Assembly (NCBI RefSeq): GCF_033971885.1
Contig: NZ_JALBUS010000004.1
Location: 1-64,000, forward strand
Reading direction: 5' to 3'
DNA from: Absicoccus intestinalis
Lineage (GTDB): Bacteria; Bacillota_I; Bacilli_A; Erysipelotrichales; Erysipelotrichaceae
Length of the DNA stretch: 64,000 bases
A model generated the notes under the pieces. It searched no databases. It was not told the origin of the DNA and was given only the letters and a program-made list of their open reading frames with translations. The stretch's first letter is position 1, and each line of letters opens with the position of its first letter. The position numbers were made by a program, and so were the translations under genes. Shown in pieces: positions 61,538 to 64,000 of this stretch.

Positions 61538-62086
61538 CTAAAACCGCACGTGGAAAAATTGACATATTCTTTCCATTGGTAAGCCCACAACATTGGAATA
61601 CGATCCATCGATCCATTCCACAAAATCGCATTCTTGGATTCCATATGCACCGGCTTTATCCATACAAGAACCACTATTTACATACCGATTGATTTCATCA
61701 TTCGATACATCACGAAAATGGACCTTGGTCGTTTCCACAAACGGATAACACTGATGATCTTTGATGATACAAACCCCCGTTTTCACTTCATGGGTTTGAT
61801 TGGATAATGCATGCAGACATCTTTTTGCTTCGTTTTTATTTTTCGGTTTTCCTAACCGTTTTCCTTGAAAATAAACGATCGTATCCGCACCAATCACAAC
61901 ATAGTCCGGATACACATCCGCAACATCCATAGCCTTTGTTTGCGCTACTTTCATTAAAGCTTCATCAATGGGTAAGCTTTCATCAAATACCTCTTCTACT
62001 TTGGCAGGTTCCACTTCAAAGCGAAAATGAGCCTGTTCCAATAATTCTTTTCTTCGCGGTGAATTCGAAGCCAATACTATTTTCAT
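61538..62086 (-). CDS. maf: Maf-family nucleotide pyrophosphatase
   Basis: Hydrolyses modified or canonical NTPs (dTTP/UTP type) to monophosphates. The 182-residue protein has SNSPRRKELL at 7-16, the catalytic VIGADTIV and GKPKNKNEAKRCL motifs, and the C-terminal VVGLPME. Its start overlaps the Lit-like gene's stop as ATGA, after GAGGAGG. Maf is linked to septation control in Bacillus. Confidence 0.95.
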   Translation of the reverse strand: MKIVLASNSPRRKELLEQAHFRFEVEPAKVEEVFDESLPIDEALMKVAQTKAMDVADVYPDYVVIGADTIVYFQGKRLGKPKNKNEAKRCLHALSNQTHEVKTGVCIIKDHQCYPFVETTKVHFRDVSNDEINRYVNSGSCMDKAGAYGIQECDFVEWIDGSYSNVVGLPMERICQFFHVRF

Positions 62087-62772
62087 GAATCCTCCTCAAA
62101 TCCAATGGGTGCTTTTTTTAAGAGTAGACGCCCACACCCTATACAAACACATCCTAAGATCACTATGACTGTGATCACGATGCGAATGACTAATTGTGAA
62201 AAAACCGTTTCTGGTAACATATCAATCATAAAGTCTACACCTGGGGTCAATAACCAATACTCATTGGTAAAGAAGACTTGATGAAAATGCGTCCAGAAAT
62301 CCGTAAAATCGGTCAAGATCCACATTCCTAAGATCCCAATCAATATCAGAAAACCGATACACGCACGTAAATATCCCTTCGCCAAAAAGAATTTGCCATT
62401 TTTCTTACGATACATACATATCCCAATCCCAATGGCTGCCATCGATAGGATGTTTCTGACCATCATCGCATTTTGATAAAATTGTTTCACATCCTTCATA
62501 TGGGTCGTTTCACGCCAATCAAAAGCTTTGCGTTTCGTTTTGGATTGGGTAATGGTCACTTGAATGTCTTGTCGATCATCTTTTAGATAATCCAACAATA
62601 CCGTAATACAACGATCCAGGTCACGATCTGAAACATCCAAACGCGCCGCTAGATCCATACGATCATAGATGTGATAATAAAAACTTGGTTGAAGCGCCCA
62701 AAGTCGCACGCTCCATAAAAGAACGGCAACAATGACACACCAACCAAAAAGTAAACAGATCCATTTTTTCAT
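62083..62772 (-). CDS. TIGR01906/DUF1461 integral membrane protein, Lit-like
   Basis: A 229-residue membrane protein with about four or five transmembrane segments and an extracellular loop. It fits DUF1461, the family of Lit (lipoprotein intramolecular transacylase), which moves an acyl chain to make lyso-form lipoproteins with altered immune recognition. Conserved histidine positions appear as ETTHMKDVK and WTHFHQVFF, both seen in this family. It starts one base after the ACT gene stop. The enzymatic role is inferred from family resemblance; other members may differ. Confidence 0.75.
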   Translation of the reverse strand: MKKWICLLFGWCVIVAVLLWSVRLWALQPSFYYHIYDRMDLAARLDVSDRDLDRCITVLLDYLKDDRQDIQVTITQSKTKRKAFDWRETTHMKDVKQFYQNAMMVRNILSMAAIGIGICMYRKKNGKFFLAKGYLRACIGFLILIGILGMWILTDFTDFWTHFHQVFFTNEYWLLTPGVDFMIDMLPETVFSQLVIRIVITVIVILGCVCIGCGRLLLKKAPIGFEEDS

Positions 62773-62773
62773 C

Positions 62774-63208
62774 TTATTCTACAGCAACCAGATCTACTTT
62801 ATCGATGACATCTAGATTTGACAATAAATGCAAGAAAACGTCGATCGTGACATCCATATCGGTGATATCCAAGGTCAAAGATAAAGTATGGATCCCATTG
62901 ATAGGTATTGTTTGATTGATCGCTAAGATATTCCCATTTTTAGAAGCTACTAAATTCAATACTTTGGATAAAGACCCTGCTTGTTGAGAGATGATCATCG
63001 TAATGACCGCTCGGCGACGAGATGTTTCATCATTGAAAGAAAAAACAGCATCTTTATATTTATAATACGTACCACGTGATACACCAACCGCTTTTACAGC
63101 TTCACTAATGCGTTTGACCTTTCCTGACTGCAACAAGTTACGTGCTTCTATGACTTTTTCTAATACATCTGGCAATATATCTGAGGAAACGACATAATAC
63201 TTACTCAT
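62774..63208 (-). CDS. ACT-domain protein (UPF0735/PheB-like)
   Basis: A 144-residue protein with a C-terminal ACT domain (about 66-142: RRAVITMIISQQAGSLSKVLNLVASKNGNILAINQ) and an N-terminal segment with a helix-turn-helix-like VSRGTYYKYKDAVF. The family often lies next to threonine or branched-chain genes, as here beside thrB (overlap of 8 bases). Probable role: amino-acid-sensing regulator; the ligand is unknown. Confidence 0.85.
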   Translation of the reverse strand: MSKYYVVSSDILPDVLEKVIEARNLLQSGKVKRISEAVKAVGVSRGTYYKYKDAVFSFNDETSRRRAVITMIISQQAGSLSKVLNLVASKNGNILAINQTIPINGIHTLSLTLDITDMDVTIDVFLHLLSNLDVIDKVDLVAVE

Positions 63209-64000
63209 ACTCTATATACGCTCCTTTTTGAGAAATTTGTACATGATGCCAAGGAACAACCAATGTACTGGCAAGATCATCTAATTTTTTCTTGTCTTTT
63301 GAAATCGCAAGCATCGAACTACCCGAACCAGAAATCCACATGGATAAATCATGTGCTTGACAATAGGCATGAATCCCTTCATATTCTGGGATCAAATCTT
63401 TTCTATAGGGTTCATGTAAATAATCAACGCAACTCAGAAATAAAGCTTCTTCATCTCCTGTTTGTAAAGCTTGCTCAAACACCAAAGCATGGGCCACTTG
63501 TTGTTTGGCCTGATCAAACGAAATCGATGGTGGCAAAACTTTTCGTGCTGCTTTGGTCGATATGGTTTCTTTTGGCACGATGGCCAAGATCTGCCAATTT
63601 GCGGTTGGAAGATAGGTCATATGAGGTATCCCATCGATCATGATGGATACCGTAGCTGCACCAAAAATTGCTGGTGCCACATTATCTGGATGACCTTCAA
63701 TATCGGTCGCAATTTTTAATACATCCGCTTTTGTTAACGATGTATGAAACCAGGCATTCGCACCTAAGATTCCTGCAACAATGCATGTGGCCGAAGACCC
63801 AAAACCATGACTGAACGGAATATCCGTTTGAATGTGCAAATGAACGGCTGGTTTTTTTACATCCAATATTTCGCAAGTTCGATAAAATGCTTGCAGGACT
63901 AAATTGTCTGGTGTCCCAAATTGAGGATCACAACCAGAAATCCATGTCGTATGTGCAACATCAAATGTAAAGGTTGACCACCAATCTAGAGCAATCCCCA
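63201..64000 (-). CDS. thrB: Homoserine kinase (5' end cut by the window edge)
   Basis: Phosphorylates homoserine for threonine synthesis. About 265 C-terminal residues are visible; the frame runs open off the right edge, beginning with GIALDWWSTFTFDVAHTTW. GHMP kinase motif 2 is present as PFSHGFGSSATCIVAGILGANA, and DNLVLQAF before it and ISGSGSSMLAI near the end match ThrB. Only the first 25-30 residues are missing. A TTG at 63866 could look like a start but lies inside the domain. Downstream genes overlap, so thrB, the ACT protein, the Lit-like protein and maf are one operon. Confidence 0.92.
   Translation of the reverse strand, partial: GIALDWWSTFTFDVAHTTWISGCDPQFGTPDNLVLQAFYRTCEILDVKKPAVHLHIQTDIPFSHGFGSSATCIVAGILGANAWFHTSLTKADVLKIATDIEGHPDNVAPAIFGAATVSIMIDGIPHMTYLPTANWQILAIVPKETISTKAARKVLPPSISFDQAKQQVAHALVFEQALQTGDEEALFLSCVDYLHEPYRKDLIPEYEGIHAYCQAHDLSMWISGSGSSMLAISKDKKKLDDLASTLVVPWHHVQISQKGAYIEYE

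Noticed and set aside
63201..63866. thrB as a complete gene starting at the TTG at 63866
   Set aside because: The frame stays open to the window edge and the upstream residues (DNLVLQAF) match ThrB, so the gene is longer and cut by the edge.

Overview
The window is chromosomal DNA from a low-GC Gram-positive bacterium. EzrA, MreC/MreD, the CdaA-CdaR-GlmM cluster, a DnaB/DnaI primosome pair, a T-box, two CIRCE operators and the gene order polA-mutM-coaE-dnaB-dnaI are typical of Firmicutes. A threonyl-tRNA synthetase without its TGS domain, the scarcity of biosynthetic operons and the lack of sporulation genes point towards Erysipelotrichia or relatives. That placement is inference. No prophage, insertion sequence or CRISPR array was seen; this is mostly a housekeeping region.

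Layout. Positions 1-180 hold the 5' end of a 16S rRNA gene and its promoter, reading off the left edge. Then, mostly on the minus strand: polyphosphate genes (ppk1, ppx); a glycyl-radical enzyme with its activase; HAD phosphatase, rRNA methyltransferases, thiI, cysteine desulfurase and ezrA. rpsD and an SseB-like gene lie on plus. Next come a PHP phosphatase, an SSB-like protein, a pair of M16 peptidase-like proteins, a secreted wall hydrolase, trmL-rdgB, groES-groEL under two CIRCE sites, thrS under a threonine T-box, a two-component system, and the c-di-AMP/cell wall operon cdaA-cdaR-glmM. From 31 to 44 kb: a degenerate HAD protein, a LytTR regulator, murA, fba, dnaI, dnaB, coaE, mutM, polA, mreD, mreC and radC. 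A tRNA-His, a leaderless thioredoxin-like gene and four more tRNAs follow, then eno, a U32 protein, mntR and pfkA.

At 49.7-51.4 kb a plus-strand island holds an Rrf2/CymR-like regulator and cysK. Between them lies an unannotated 35-codon reading frame with three consecutive Cys codons that overlaps the start of cysK, a strong candidate for a cysteine-sensing leader peptide. The two promoters share a motif. Beyond it are a split chromate-type transporter, glgB, ilvC with paired GntR-type operators, the FadR-type regulator, two unknown genes, a PP2C phosphatase, pepT, a CBS-regulated pyrophosphatase, hup, maf, a Lit-like membrane protein, an ACT protein and thrB, which is cut by the right edge.

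Themes. Several genes (ppx, the LytTR regulator, the thioredoxin-like gene, the FadR-type regulator, the PP2C phosphatase) have a -10 box 6-7 bases before the start codon, which suggests leaderless mRNAs. Amino-acid supply genes carry distinct sensors: a T-box for thrS, a poly-Cys uORF for cysK, and a GntR regulator for ilvC.
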